A DNA stretch of 34,078 bases from Verrucomicrobium sp. (lineage in GTDB: Bacteria > Verrucomicrobiota > Verrucomicrobiia > Limisphaerales > UBA9464): NCBI GenBank assembly GCA_021298285.1, contig JAJTFN010000039.1, positions 3,257 through 37,334 of the forward strand. Direction: 5' to 3'. The notes beneath the pieces were generated by a model that had not been told where the DNA came from, did not search any database, and worked only from the letters and a program-made list of their open reading frames with translations. Shown piece by piece: positions 8,578 through 17,242 of the stretch. Position numbers and translations under genes: made by a program. Within the stretch, counting starts at the first letter, position 1; the number at the start of each line of letters is the position of its first letter.

Positions 8578-10352
8578 GGGTGCCCTCCTTCCAGCCGTTG
8601 CAGGACCGCCACGGCCGACTCGGCGTGTTCCCGCAGGCCCGCCAACGACGCCGGGCCACCGCCCGGGGCGTACTTGGCCGCATCCACGGCCGCGAAGAGC
8701 TGCCGGAGATCCTCGGCCTCGGCCTCGTCGAGACCCCGGGGAACGAGGTCGGTGTCCACCACCCCGACCGTGATCGCTTCGCCCGAGGACGCCCCAAGGG
8801 CGAGGGCGCACTGGAGCCTCAGCATCGCGTCGAGAGCGGCGAAGAACCCGGAAGAATCGCCGGTTTCGGCGGCGGCGACCAAGGCGGCCCGGTGGGCGGC
8901 GACGGTGTCCCGCATCCGAGAGGCCTGCGTCGGCCGAAGTCGGCGGCGGCGCAATTCCTGCCACCGCTGCCAGCCCACGAGGCATCCCAGGATCCCCAAC
9001 GGGGCTCCCCCGACCGCCAGCCAGAGGGGTTGGCGCGCCCAGGGCGGATCGGCCGGCACCCGACGCCCCCCGCGGAGGGACAAGGACATCAGGTCCTCAC
9101 GGTGGTTGGGCACCCGGGCGGCCGGGACGGACGGCGCCGTCGCCTGGGCCGCCGTGCCCGCCGGAGACGCGGTCGTCCCCGCCTCGGGCCGCACGGTCAC
9201 GGCGATCGGCCGCGGCCTCAGCGTGGTGTATCGGCCGGTGTCGGGGTCGAAGTACGAGAAGGGCTCGAAGGTGAGCGCCCGGATGTCCGGAGACTCGAGC
9301 ACCACCATCGATTCGAAGGTCTTGGTGCCCGAGAGGCCCAGGGGATCGTCGGCCTTGAACCCGTTCGTGCCCGGGTAGCTCTTGAGACCATCGACCGGCG
9401 TCACCTGCGGCGACGGCACCGAGGGGAAGCTGCCCTGGCCCGACACCAGCCACTTCACCGTGATGGCCTCGCCGACGGCGACGTTGGTCCGGGAGGCGAA
9501 CGGCCGGACGGTGAAGCGCCCGATCGCTCCGGAGAATCCGGGCGGACGCCCCTCCGCGGGCAGCGCCTTGACACGGATGCTCCGGGCGGGGGCCTCGGCC
9601 GTGCCACGCTCCAACTCGGCCCCGCCGCCGAAGAAGTCGTCCAGCAGGCTGCGCGGCCGCCGTCCCCGGTCGACCTCCAGCACATACTCCTGGGTGGCCG
9701 GCCCGAGCGAGAGCACCCCCTCCTTGGTCGGGGTGGCCGTGTGGCGATAGCTCAGCACGATGAATGCCTTGCCGTCGCGGATGGTCTGGGTGTTCGACGG
9801 CGGCATCTCCTGGCCGGTGACAAAGCCGTCGAAGCTCATCTTGGGCGGGGCGATCTGGTTCAGGTTGACCGACGAATACAGCTGCAGGTCGTAGGGCAGG
9901 GTCTGGCCCACGTAGCACTCGTCGCGCGGGGTCACGATCTTGAGGGACACCCGGTCGTTCTTGGGTTCGCGCGGCGTGATCCGGCAACTGACCGGCTCGG
10001 TCTGGAGCGGACCGGCCCGGGTGGCGACCGTGAGGGTGGGGATCGTCAACTCACCCTCCCCGCGGGTCTGGACCTGGAACTGGAAGACCACCTGGAAGGA
10101 TGAGACCCCGTTGACGATCTGGGTCATCTGGCGCGGGCCCAGGTATTGCACGGACTGGACCATCGGCAGGTTCGGGATGCGGGGAACCGCCGTCGGTTGC
10201 TCGCCCTCGAGGGTGATGTTCAACCGGAGGGTCTCGCCCGACTCGGCGATGGCACGGTCGAGCGATGCCGACACCGTGGCGCCGAGGCATCGGGTGGCCA
10301 ACAGGCCGGCCAAAAGGCAGGCGCCGAGGAGGCGACGGAGAACGCTCACCAT
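8574..10352 (-). CDS. batD: BatD-like (oxygen tolerance) membrane-anchored protein
   Basis: This 592-residue protein has a signal peptide (VLRRLLGACLLAGLLATRCLG). A large beta-rich periplasmic region follows, with BatD-type sequences ASLDRAIAESGETLRLNITL, PNLPMVQSVQYLGPRQMTQI, GELTIPTLTVATRAGPLQTEP and later FSYFDPDTGRYTTLRPRPI. A transmembrane helix (PLWLAVGGAPLGILGCLVGW) lies near residue 430, and a cytoplasmic helical tail follows. Family knowledge: BatD accompanies BatA and BatB in aerotolerance or stress operons, and its biochemical role is unclear. The start overlaps the stop of the batB-batC gene by 7 bases, and the stop overlaps the batE start, indicating translational coupling. Family assignment is confident; physiological function is not. 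Confidence 0.9.
   Translation of the reverse strand: MVSVLRRLLGACLLAGLLATRCLGATVSASLDRAIAESGETLRLNITLEGEQPTAVPRIPNLPMVQSVQYLGPRQMTQIVNGVSSFQVVFQFQVQTRGEGELTIPTLTVATRAGPLQTEPVSCRITPREPKNDRVSLKIVTPRDECYVGQTLPYDLQLYSSVNLNQIAPPKMSFDGFVTGQEMPPSNTQTIRDGKAFIVLSYRHTATPTKEGVLSLGPATQEYVLEVDRGRRPRSLLDDFFGGGAELERGTAEAPARSIRVKALPAEGRPPGFSGAIGRFTVRPFASRTNVAVGEAITVKWLVSGQGSFPSVPSPQVTPVDGLKSYPGTNGFKADDPLGLSGTKTFESMVVLESPDIRALTFEPFSYFDPDTGRYTTLRPRPIAVTVRPEAGTTASPAGTAAQATAPSVPAARVPNHREDLMSLSLRGGRRVPADPPWARQPLWLAVGGAPLGILGCLVGWQRWQELRRRRLRPTQASRMRDTVAAHRAALVAAAETGDSSGFFAALDAMLRLQCALALGASSGEAITVGVVDTDLVPRGLDEAEAEDLRQLFAAVDAAKYAPGGGPASLAGLREHAESAVAVLQRLEGGHP
8582..8592 (-). promoter_or_regulatory. Shine-Dalgarno site deciding the batE start
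   Basis: On the minus strand the bases before GTG 8577 read GGAAGGAGGGCACCC. This holds a full AAGGAGG-type core with a spacer of about 5 to 8 bases depending on the core chosen. It is the clearest ribosome binding site in the window and lies inside the batD coding end, supporting translation of batE from GTG. Confidence 0.75.
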
Positions 10353-12457
10353 GCCTTCCTCCGTCCTGCCGGGCCCGTGCCCTCGCCGAGATCGCCGATC
10401 ACCCCGCGCCGCCGACGCAGGATGAGGGCCTTCTCCGATCCCTTCTGGCCATCGAGGACCTTCTCGGCCTCGCGGATGGTCATGAGTTCGCCCTGGCGGG
10501 CATCCTTGTCGGGTTCACCGGCGGAGCCCTCGCCGCCCGCCTGCGCCTCGGCTCCCCGGCGATCCCCGGAGGCTCCGGACGGCTTGGCCCCCGCGGCCGA
10601 GGGCTTGCCCGACCGCCCGTCGCCGGGTTGCCGCGCCGGCGACTCCCCCTGCTGGGCCTGGGACGGATCGCCATGCTTCGAATCGGTCGACTGGTCGTCC
10701 TTGCCACCCTTGCCCGGGTTCGGGTCCTGTTGGCGCTCACCGGGCCCCTGGGAGCCCTGCTTGCCGGACGGCGACGGATCCGCCTGGGACGGGTCGCCCT
10801 CCTTCGCCCCCTGCCGGCCGTCCTTGGACGGGCTGTTGTCCTTGGATTGCCCGGATTCCTGCCGCGAGTCCTTCGATCCCTGCGAGGGCTGGCGGGAATC
10901 CTTCTGGGAGTTGTCCTTGGACGGGTTCTTGGAGTCGTCCTTGCCCTTGCCTCCCTGCTGCGAGGGCGGGGGCTGCGGGATGGCCTCGATCGCGCGTCGG
11001 GTGGCCTGGTAGTTAGCCTGGGCGGCCGTGTCGCCGGGGTTGAGCTTGAGCGCCCCGGTGAAGCTGGAGAGGGCCTGCTGCCACTGCTCACGCTTCTTGT
11101 CGGGATCCTGCTCCGACTCGCCGGCCCGGAACCTCGCGTTGCCGAGGTTGTACCAGGCCTTCTGCTGCAAATCGAGGTCCGGCGAACGCAGGACCTGCTC
11201 GAAGAGGCCGGCGGCCCCCTCGAAGTCGTCCATCTTGTAGGCGGCCGCCCCGGCGTTGAATCGCAGGCGGAAATCGTCGGGACTGCCCTGCGCGAGGCGC
11301 TCGTACTCCTTCCGGGAGGTGGCGTACTCCCCCTGGCGGTACCGCTCCAGGGCCTCGTCGGACGCGGCACGGACCGGCGTGCTGGCCAGCCAAGTGACCA
11401 GCAGCACCGACGCGCCCACGGCCCGGCCCAACGCCCCCTGCGGGAGGACACGTCCGGCCGCCTTCGAGGCGCCTGGCAGCAGCAACTCCAGCAGCAGCAG
11501 GAGAATCCCCACGCCCAGGGGCCATTGGAACCGCTCGATCCGGGACCGCACGGTCGCCGAGGAGAACCGCACGGCCTCCATCGGGGCGATGCCCCGCTCG
11601 TAGAGGGTGGCCATGGTCTTCGAGGACTGCAGGGGCAGGTAGAACCCGCGGGCCACCTCGGCCAACCGCTGCAGGAGGGGTTCATTGAGCTGCGACTTGA
11701 CCGGGTTGCCGTCCTCGTCCTTCACGAAGATCGCGTTGCCGTAGGGATCGCTGCCCTTGAGCAGGTCGCCCTTCGGGGTGCCCACCCCCACGGTGAAGAG
11801 GCTGATGCCGGCCGCCGCCAACCGACGCGCCGCCGGTTCGGCCAACTCCTCGTGGTCCTCGCCGTCGGTGATCAGGATGACCGCCTTGCGGGTGCCCGAG
11901 TCGGCGCTGAAGGCCTCGGCCGCCTCGTCCAGCGCCGCGGCGAGGGCGGTGCCCTGCTCCGGGATGATGTCGGTGTCGAGGGCGGCGACGTTCTGCCGGA
12001 ACGCCTCGCCGTCGAGGGCCAGCGGGCACTGGAGGAAGGCTGATCCGGCGAAGGCCACCAGGCCGATCCGGTCGGACCTGGCGACCGAGAGCAGGTCGTA
12101 ACAGGCCAGCTTGGCCCTGGCCAACCGGCTCGGGGCGGTGTCGGTCGCCATCATGGAGCGAGAGACGTCCACACAGACCACGAGGTCGCGCCCGGTGGCC
12201 TGGGCGACCGCCTCACCGTAGCCCCACAACGGGCGGCCCAGCGACACCAGCACGGAGGCCAACCCGGCCGCCCAGAGCACGGACTTGATCCGCTGGCGGG
12301 CCATCGACACCCCCACGGTCAGCTCGTCCATCCAGCGGGCGCGGATGAACTGGCCCAGCGCGGCCCGACGCCGCCGCCCGGCCCAAGCCAGGAAAACGAC
12401 CATCAGCGGCGTGAGCACCGCCGCCAACTGCATCCACTGGGGTTCCGCGAAATCCAT
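10346..12457 (-). CDS. BatB-BatC fusion: vWA domain plus TPR and charged tail
   Basis: This 703-residue protein combines two Bat activities. Residues 1-80 hold two membrane helices. A von Willebrand factor A domain (about 88-290) has a MIDAS metal site, D97-x-S99-x-S101 in VCVDVSRSMM, with QGTALAAALDEA and ILITDGEDHEE supplying the other expected positions. A third helix (WPLGVGILLLLLELLLPG) near 315 and a further hydrophobic segment near 345 precede TPR units (ALERYRQGEYATSRKEYERL, FRLRFNAGAAAYKMDDFEGA, KAWYNLGNARFRAGESEQD). About 170 residues of low-complexity, charged Q/S/K/D/P/G sequence follow. The end has a conserved BatC-like MTIREAEKVLDGQKGSEKAL. BatB and BatC are separate proteins in many species. 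The gene sits 26 bases after batA and overlaps batD. Confidence 0.88.
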   Translation of the reverse strand: MDFAEPQWMQLAAVLTPLMVVFLAWAGRRRRAALGQFIRARWMDELTVGVSMARQRIKSVLWAAGLASVLVSLGRPLWGYGEAVAQATGRDLVVCVDVSRSMMATDTAPSRLARAKLACYDLLSVARSDRIGLVAFAGSAFLQCPLALDGEAFRQNVAALDTDIIPEQGTALAAALDEAAEAFSADSGTRKAVILITDGEDHEELAEPAARRLAAAGISLFTVGVGTPKGDLLKGSDPYGNAIFVKDEDGNPVKSQLNEPLLQRLAEVARGFYLPLQSSKTMATLYERGIAPMEAVRFSSATVRSRIERFQWPLGVGILLLLLELLLPGASKAAGRVLPQGALGRAVGASVLLVTWLASTPVRAASDEALERYRQGEYATSRKEYERLAQGSPDDFRLRFNAGAAAYKMDDFEGAAGLFEQVLRSPDLDLQQKAWYNLGNARFRAGESEQDPDKKREQWQQALSSFTGALKLNPGDTAAQANYQATRRAIEAIPQPPPSQQGGKGKDDSKNPSKDNSQKDSRQPSQGSKDSRQESGQSKDNSPSKDGRQGAKEGDPSQADPSPSGKQGSQGPGERQQDPNPGKGGKDDQSTDSKHGDPSQAQQGESPARQPGDGRSGKPSAAGAKPSGASGDRRGAEAQAGGEGSAGEPDKDARQGELMTIREAEKVLDGQKGSEKALILRRRRGVIGDLGEGTGPAGRRKAW

Positions 12458-12483
12458 GCGTTGCGTCTCGGGTATCCCGGCCT

Positions 12484-13494
12484 TCAGGGCAACCGGCGCC
12501 AGACCGTGTTGCCGACGATCAGCTCAAGCAGCAGCAGCGCCGCGCCCGGGGCGACGCACCACGCCATCCATTCGGCGTAGAGCACGTTCTGCCGGGTCTC
12601 CACCTCGGTCTTCTCGAGCCGGTCGATCTCGTCGTAGATCGAGCGCAGCGTCTGGGTGCTGTCCGCCCGAAAGTATTTGCCCCCGGTGCGCTCGGCAATC
12701 CGGGTCAGCGTGTCCTCGTCGATGTCGACCGGCACCTCCCGGTAGACCTTGCGGCCGAAGGCGTCGCGTCCGACCGGCATCGGGGCCTTGCCCCGGATGC
12801 CCACGCCGATGGTGTAGACCTTGACCCCGAGCGACTGCGCGGCCTCGGCGGCCGTCAGGGGCGGCACGTTGCCGGCGTTGTTCTGGCCGTCGGTCATGAG
12901 GATCACGATGCGACTCTTGGACTTGAGCTCCCGCAGGCGGTTGACCGCCGCGCTCAGGCCCGAGCCGATGGCCGTGCCCTGCTCGCCCAGCACCTCCATG
13001 CGGTCGATGTGCCGCCGGAGGAACTCATGGTCGAGGGTGGGCGGGGCGGCGATGTAGGCCTGGGAGGAGAACACGGCCAGGCCGATGCGGTCGTTGGGGC
13101 GGTTCTCGATGAAGGCCTTGAGCGTGTCCTTGGCCACCGTGACGCGGTCGACCCGCTCGCCCTGCAGCTCGAAGTCCTCGCTCAGCATGGACATCGACAG
13201 GTCGAGGGCGACGGCGATGTCGATGCCGCTGGCCTTCCGGGGGGCCTTGCCCATCGCCCACTGGGGGCGGGCCATGCCGACGATGAGCAGGGCCAACCCC
13301 AGCCACCGGGCCGCCAGGAGCAGGCGGCTGGCGAGGGTCCGGTTCATCTGCAGGATGCCCTTCACCAGGCTCAGGCTGGAATAGATGAAGACCGCCTCGC
13401 GCGCCGTGCGCCGTCGCCACCATTCCAGGAGCGGAAGCGCCAGGAGGGCCAGCAGCCAGGCCGGGGATTCGAAGCGGAAATCCCCGAGGTTCAT
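12484..13494 (-). CDS. batA: BatA-like vWA domain protein
   Basis: This 336-residue protein has the standard BatA layout. An N-terminal membrane helix (SPAWLLALLALPLLEWW) and a second helix near 55-75 precede a vWA domain with MIDAS residues D98, S100 and S102 in VALDLSMSML. Further metal-site segments are GEQGTAIGSGLSAAVNRL and IVILMTDGQNNAGN. A C-terminal helix (MAWCVAPGAALLLLELIVG) follows. The insert KVYREVPVDIDEDTLTRIAE is characteristic of BatA-type proteins. The ATG at 13494 overlaps the stop of the preceding DUF4381-like gene as ATGA, which fixes the start; the frame is open further upstream but that part lacks family character. It probably forms a periplasm-facing complex with the BatB-BatC fusion protein. 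Confidence 0.92.
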   Translation of the reverse strand: MNLGDFRFESPAWLLALLALPLLEWWRRRTAREAVFIYSSLSLVKGILQMNRTLASRLLLAARWLGLALLIVGMARPQWAMGKAPRKASGIDIAVALDLSMSMLSEDFELQGERVDRVTVAKDTLKAFIENRPNDRIGLAVFSSQAYIAAPPTLDHEFLRRHIDRMEVLGEQGTAIGSGLSAAVNRLRELKSKSRIVILMTDGQNNAGNVPPLTAAEAAQSLGVKVYTIGVGIRGKAPMPVGRDAFGRKVYREVPVDIDEDTLTRIAERTGGKYFRADSTQTLRSIYDEIDRLEKTEVETRQNVLYAEWMAWCVAPGAALLLLELIVGNTVWRRLP

Positions 13495-14150
13495 GGCGCG
13501 CCCTCCCGATCGGATCGCCCGGCCGGCGCGGAGGCGACCGGGCCCCGCGCCCCGGTCCGGTCGATCAGGCCCGAGGCCATCTGGTGCAGGCGCTCGCATT
13601 CGGTGCGGCCCGGGTCGCCCTGGGCGAACTTGACCCAGTCGCATTGGGTCAGGAACTCGCCGAGCAGGCCCTGCAGGTCGGCATCGAGGTCGGGGCTCGA
13701 GGGCATCGCCGCCAGGAACTCCTCGGTGGTCTGTTCCGGGGCCCGAAGGCCGAAGCGTTCCTCCAGGTAGGTCCGGACCACCTCGGACAGGCGCGTGCAG
13801 AACCGCTCGGGCTGGTCCACCCAGGCCCAGGCCTCGGCGAGGCGGGCACGCGCCCGGGCCGCGGCCGACTGCCGGAACTCCTCCCGCCGGCGGGCCTGGC
13901 GCCGGAGGGCCCACCAGATGAGCCCGAGGATCGCCAGCACCGCCAGCGTCAGCAGCAGCCGGTGGATCCACGGCGTGACCGTGGGGATGTCGACCGGTCC
14001 GCGGATGTCCTGGAGGGCGATGGGCTGGTCGCCGCCCGGAGCCGCCTGACGGGCCGGGGTCATGCGCGAGGCCCGGTTCGTGGCGGCCTCAAGGACCCGG
14101 AGCCCTCCCCAGAACCACACCATCGGGATGAGCCAGCGACCCATCCTCAT
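13491..14150 (-). CDS. DUF4381-like membrane protein of the Bat operon
   Basis: This 219-residue protein has an N-terminal signal-like segment (RWLIPMVWFWGGLRVLEA). A short periplasmic stretch containing LQDIRGPVDIP leads to one transmembrane helix (LLLTLAVLAILGLIWWAL, about 65-82). An arginine-rich helix and a cytoplasmic helical domain follow (FCTRLSEVVRTYLEERFG, TTEEFLAAM, FLTQCDWVKFAQ). The layout and the final motif match DUF4381 proteins encoded between DUF58 and BatA genes; a DUF4129-like fold is possible. Both ends overlap neighbours as ATGA, so the protein is probably made with them in fixed ratio. Its biochemical role is unknown. Confidence 0.78.
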   Translation of the reverse strand: MRMGRWLIPMVWFWGGLRVLEAATNRASRMTPARQAAPGGDQPIALQDIRGPVDIPTVTPWIHRLLLTLAVLAILGLIWWALRRQARRREEFRQSAAARARARLAEAWAWVDQPERFCTRLSEVVRTYLEERFGLRAPEQTTEEFLAAMPSSPDLDADLQGLLGEFLTQCDWVKFAQGDPGRTECERLHQMASGLIDRTGARGPVASAPAGRSDREGAP

Positions 14151-15223
14151 CGCCGCCTCCGTTTCTGCCGACCCTCGAAGAAGGCCACCAACTCGGCCAT
14201 GTAGGCGTCCTCGGGCATGCCGGCCGACGGGGTCAGGATCTTCAGGTGGTCGACCCGGGCGCCCCGGAACAGGCGGTCGAGCTCCTTCTGGGACTTTCGG
14301 GCGCGGGTCTCGAAGGCCTCGCGACGCCGGACGTCGGAGGTGTTGATCTCCACCACCTCGCCCGTCTCGGCATCCTGCAGCAGCAGGCGCCCGACGTCCG
14401 GAAGGGACTGCTCGCGCGGGTCGCCCACCTGGAGCGCGATGACATCATGCCGGCGGCCGACCTGATTGAGGGTGTTCTGAGACAGGCGGCCGAGGGTCTC
14501 CGAGTGGAGCACCTTGCGCTTGAGGTGGGCGCGGACCGCCGCCCGGCCGGGGTTGGTCTCGCCCAGGAAGTCCGAGATCAGGATCACCACCGCCCGGTGC
14601 GGCAGCACCTTGTTGAGGAAGTCGAGGGCCCCGTTGGTGTTGGTGCCCGGGAACTCGGGCCGGAAGAACAGCACGTCACGGACAACCCGCAGCACATGGC
14701 GGCGACCCTTGGCCGGCGGCACGAACTTCTCGACCGTCTCGGTGAAGAGCAGCAGGCCCACCTTGTCCTGGTTGCGGATCGCCGAGAAGGCCAGCACCGC
14801 CGCCAACTCGGCCATGAGGGCCCGCTTGGACTGCTGGCCCGAGCCGAAACGCCCGGACCCGCTCAGGTCCACCACCAGCATCACGGTCAGTTCCCGCTCC
14901 TCACGGAACTTCTTCACGAAGGGATGGTTCATCCGCGCCGTGACGTTCCAGTCGATGGTGCGCACCTCGTCGCCGGGCTGGTATTCCCGGACCTCGTCGA
15001 AGTCCATCCCCTGCCCCTTGAAGGCCGAGTGGTACTGCCCGGCCAGCGTCTCGGCGACCAGCCGGCGGGTGCGGATCTCGATCTGGCGCACCTTCCGTAG
15101 CAGCTCGGGCGGGACGCCGCCGTCGGGGCCGCCCTTCGAGGATGGCCCGGGCGGTTCCGGCGCGGCGGGCCCGGAGACCCAGCGTCTCAACCCCCGCAAC
15201 GGTCTGGACCACCAGGAACTCAT
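14147..15223 (-). CDS. DUF58 domain-containing protein, first gene of the Bat operon
   Basis: This 358-residue protein has no signal peptide or membrane helix. The DUF58 signature REYQPGDEVRTIDWNVTARM lies at 79-98. A degenerate vWA fold follows, with D119-x-S121-x-S123 in VVDLSGSGRFG, then VILISDFLGETN. DUF58 proteins usually work with a MoxR AAA+ ATPase and Bat vWA proteins; the biochemical step is not known. ATG 15223 opens the operon, and the stop overlaps the next start by 4 bases. Upstream is a 362-base gene-free divergent region, so the operon promoter should lie there. No moxR gene is adjacent in this window, which is unusual for this arrangement. Confidence 0.92.
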   Translation of the reverse strand: MSSWWSRPLRGLRRWVSGPAAPEPPGPSSKGGPDGGVPPELLRKVRQIEIRTRRLVAETLAGQYHSAFKGQGMDFDEVREYQPGDEVRTIDWNVTARMNHPFVKKFREERELTVMLVVDLSGSGRFGSGQQSKRALMAELAAVLAFSAIRNQDKVGLLLFTETVEKFVPPAKGRRHVLRVVRDVLFFRPEFPGTNTNGALDFLNKVLPHRAVVILISDFLGETNPGRAAVRAHLKRKVLHSETLGRLSQNTLNQVGRRHDVIALQVGDPREQSLPDVGRLLLQDAETGEVVEINTSDVRRREAFETRARKSQKELDRLFRGARVDHLKILTPSAGMPEDAYMAELVAFFEGRQKRRRR

Positions 15224-15585
15224 GGCACCATGGCGGAAGACCCCTCGGCGGAGGGCTCGGGGATGGTGGCTTCGCGGTGACAGGCGCCCATGGCGTGTCC
15301 GACACCGTAGTCCGCGGCCGGTTCAATCGGCAAGGCGGCCGATGGGGCGACCCCGGCCCCCCTCGGAAAGCCCCCCCATCGAGCCCGGCGGACGACCGCC
15401 CCGCCCCGGGGAGCCGTCCGCGGGGCGAGTGCTGGATCGTCCACGGGGATCGCCCACGGGATTGCCCCCGGCCCCCGGGCCCCGCGACCCTCGCAACGTC
15501 GTGGCGGACTGCGGCCCCATCCCGGGGACGCCCTCCCGGGACCCTCCGGGATCCGCACCGCGACGACCCGACCCCCTCCGATTCC
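15224..15585. other. Gene-free divergent region between the Bat operon and the ABC-F gene
   Basis: These 362 bases separate divergent start codons. Reading frames run through parts of it on both strands, but none carries recognisable protein sequence, and the ABC-F family N-terminus begins exactly at 15586. The stretch is extremely C/G-rich. It contains a short hairpin, CGCCCCG at 15402-15408 paired with CGGGGCG at 15421-15427. Promoters for both directions presumably lie here, but no convincing -35/-10 pair could be identified by eye. Confidence 0.5.
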
Positions 15586-17196
15586 ATGCTGTCCATCGGT
15601 CAATTGAAGATGTCCGTCGCCGGACGGATCCTGTTCGAGAACGCCTCCCTCCAGGTCAACTACGGGGACCGGGTGGCCCTCGTCGGCCCCAATGGCGCCG
15701 GCAAATCCACGCTCTTCTCCATCATCCTGGGCCGGCGCACACCCGACGAAGGCTCCGTCGAGAGGGACCCCTGGACGATGATCGGCTACCTGCCCCAGGA
15801 GGGAGAGGCCGTGGGCGACGAGACCGTGCTGGAGGTCGCCACCGGACGGGCGGGAGAGCTGCCACGCCTGGAAAAACGCCTCAAGGAACTCGAGGCCGCC
15901 GGCTCCGTCGACAGCCCCGAGTACCTGGAGACCCACGCGAAGTTCGACGCCCTCAACGACCCCCAGGTCGAGGCCAAGGCCAAGAAGATGCTCAAGGGCC
16001 TGGGCTACCAGGAGACGGACTTCGAGCGCCTGGCCAAGGAGATGAGCGGCGGCTGGGTGATGCGGGCGCACCTGGCCCGGCTGCTGGTGATGGAGCCCGA
16101 CCTGCTGCTGCTGGACGAACCGACCAACCACCTCGACCTGCTCTCCCTGCTCTGGCTCCAGGACTACCTGGCGCACTATCCCGGGGCGATCCTGCTCATC
16201 TCGCACGACCGCCAGTTCATGGACGAGATCATCACCGAGGTGCATGAGATCGCCGACCGCAAGCTCATCGCCTACACGGGCAACTATTCCGACTACCTCC
16301 GGCAGCGGGAGGAGCGCTACGAGCAGCAGCTCTCGGCCTACAAGAACCAGCAGAAGGAGATCCAGGCCCTGCAGGAGTTCGCCGACCGGTTCCGCTCGGT
16401 GGCCTCGAAGGCCTCGCAGGCCATGTCCAAGCTCAAGCAGATCGAGCGGATGGAGCTCATCGAGAAGCCCACCCCGCCCCGCAAGCCCTTCCGCATCCAG
16501 ATCCCAACGCCCCCGCGCGGCGGCCAGCGGGCCATCTCGCTGGAGGGCATCCACTTCGCCTACGGATCCCACCCGGTCTACTCCGGCCTCGACCTGACGG
16601 TCGAGCGCGGCGAACGCACGGTGTTGGTGGGCCCCAATGGCGCGGGCAAGTCCACGCTGCTCAAGATCATCGCCGGCGTCCTCGAGCCGCAGCAGGGCCA
16701 CCGCGACCTGGGCCACAACGCCAAGCTGGGCTACTTCAGCCAGCACCGGGCCGACAGCCTCGACCCCAACAAGAACGTGATCGAGGAGGTGCTGGCCAGC
16801 GCGCCCGCCCTGCGCGAGGACGAGGCCCGGGCGGTGCTGGGCTCGTTCATGTTCCGCAAGGAGGAGATCTACAAGCCCACCACGGTGCTGAGCGGTGGCG
16901 AGAAGAGCCGGCTGAACCTCATCAAGTTCCTGGTCGACCCGCCCAACCTGCTGTTGATGGACGAGCCGACCACCCACCTCGACATCACCACGGTCGAGTC
17001 CCTCACGATGGCGCTGGAGCGCTACGAGGGCACGCTGCTCTTCATCTCGCACGACGTGCACTTCATCCGCCGACTGGCGACCAAGGTGCTGCACGTCAAC
17101 CACGGCCGGGTGCTGCCCTACGCCGGGGGCTACGACTACTTCCTCGAGAAGATCGGCGCCGGCAACGATCCCCGGGCCGCCCTCACCAGCGCCTGA
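15586..17196 (+). CDS. ABC-F family ATPase (translation factor type)
   Basis: This 536-residue protein has two ABC nucleotide-binding domains and no membrane segment. The first has Walker A GPNGAGKST (34-42), signature MSGGWVMRAHLAR and Walker B LLLLDEPTNHLDL. The linker (ERYEQQLSAYKNQQKEIQAL through SKASQAMSKLKQIERM) is the charged helical hairpin that in ABC-F proteins reaches towards ribosome-bound tRNA. The second domain has GPNGAGKSTLLKIIAG, LSGGEKSRLNLIKFL and LLLMDEPTTHLDI, where Thr replaces the usual Asn of NHLD. Length and order fit YbiT/EttA-like housekeeping members rather than a dedicated antibiotic-resistance ABC-F, but the subfamily is uncertain. The start was chosen because family sequence begins at MLSIGQLKMSVAGR. 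It probably acts on stalled or non-rotated ribosomes. Confidence 0.93.
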   Translation: MLSIGQLKMSVAGRILFENASLQVNYGDRVALVGPNGAGKSTLFSIILGRRTPDEGSVERDPWTMIGYLPQEGEAVGDETVLEVATGRAGELPRLEKRLKELEAAGSVDSPEYLETHAKFDALNDPQVEAKAKKMLKGLGYQETDFERLAKEMSGGWVMRAHLARLLVMEPDLLLLDEPTNHLDLLSLLWLQDYLAHYPGAILLISHDRQFMDEIITEVHEIADRKLIAYTGNYSDYLRQREERYEQQLSAYKNQQKEIQALQEFADRFRSVASKASQAMSKLKQIERMELIEKPTPPRKPFRIQIPTPPRGGQRAISLEGIHFAYGSHPVYSGLDLTVERGERTVLVGPNGAGKSTLLKIIAGVLEPQQGHRDLGHNAKLGYFSQHRADSLDPNKNVIEEVLASAPALREDEARAVLGSFMFRKEEIYKPTTVLSGGEKSRLNLIKFLVDPPNLLLMDEPTTHLDITTVESLTMALERYEGTLLFISHDVHFIRRLATKVLHVNHGRVLPYAGGYDYFLEKIGAGNDPRAALTSA

Positions 17197-17201
17197 GACC
17201 A

Positions 17202-17215
17202 TCCCGGCGCCGGGA
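17202..17215. repeat. 14-base perfect palindrome downstream of the ABC-F gene
   Basis: The sequence TCCCGGCGCCGGGA is its own reverse complement and lies 6 bases after the ABC-F stop and 27 bases before the next start. It could fold into a short GC hairpin, but no U-run follows. A terminator or pausing role is only a guess. Confidence 0.3.
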
Positions 17216-17242
17216 CGCCCCGGCACCGACGGCGTCCGATCC

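Noticed and set aside
7816-8985. A 389-codon form of batE beginning inside batD
   Set aside because: The first 136 codons are an out-of-frame reading of batD. The GTG at 8577 has a strong ribosome binding site and gives a proper signal segment.
11470-11510. CAG-type triplet repeat on the plus strand
   Set aside because: It simply encodes the leucine-rich transmembrane helix of the BatB-BatC protein on the minus strand and is short and imperfect.
12484-13971. A 495-codon form of batA beginning inside the DUF4381-like gene
   Set aside because: The extra N-terminal part is Pro/Gly/Arg-rich nonsense, and ATG 13494 overlaps the previous stop and starts the BatA family sequence.
15430-15490. Similarity between the GGGGATCGCCC stretch here and the hairpin at 32567-32587, suggesting a dispersed repeat
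   Set aside because: The shared core is short and the context is GC-rich, and here the arms form direct rather than inverted copies. Chance is sufficient.
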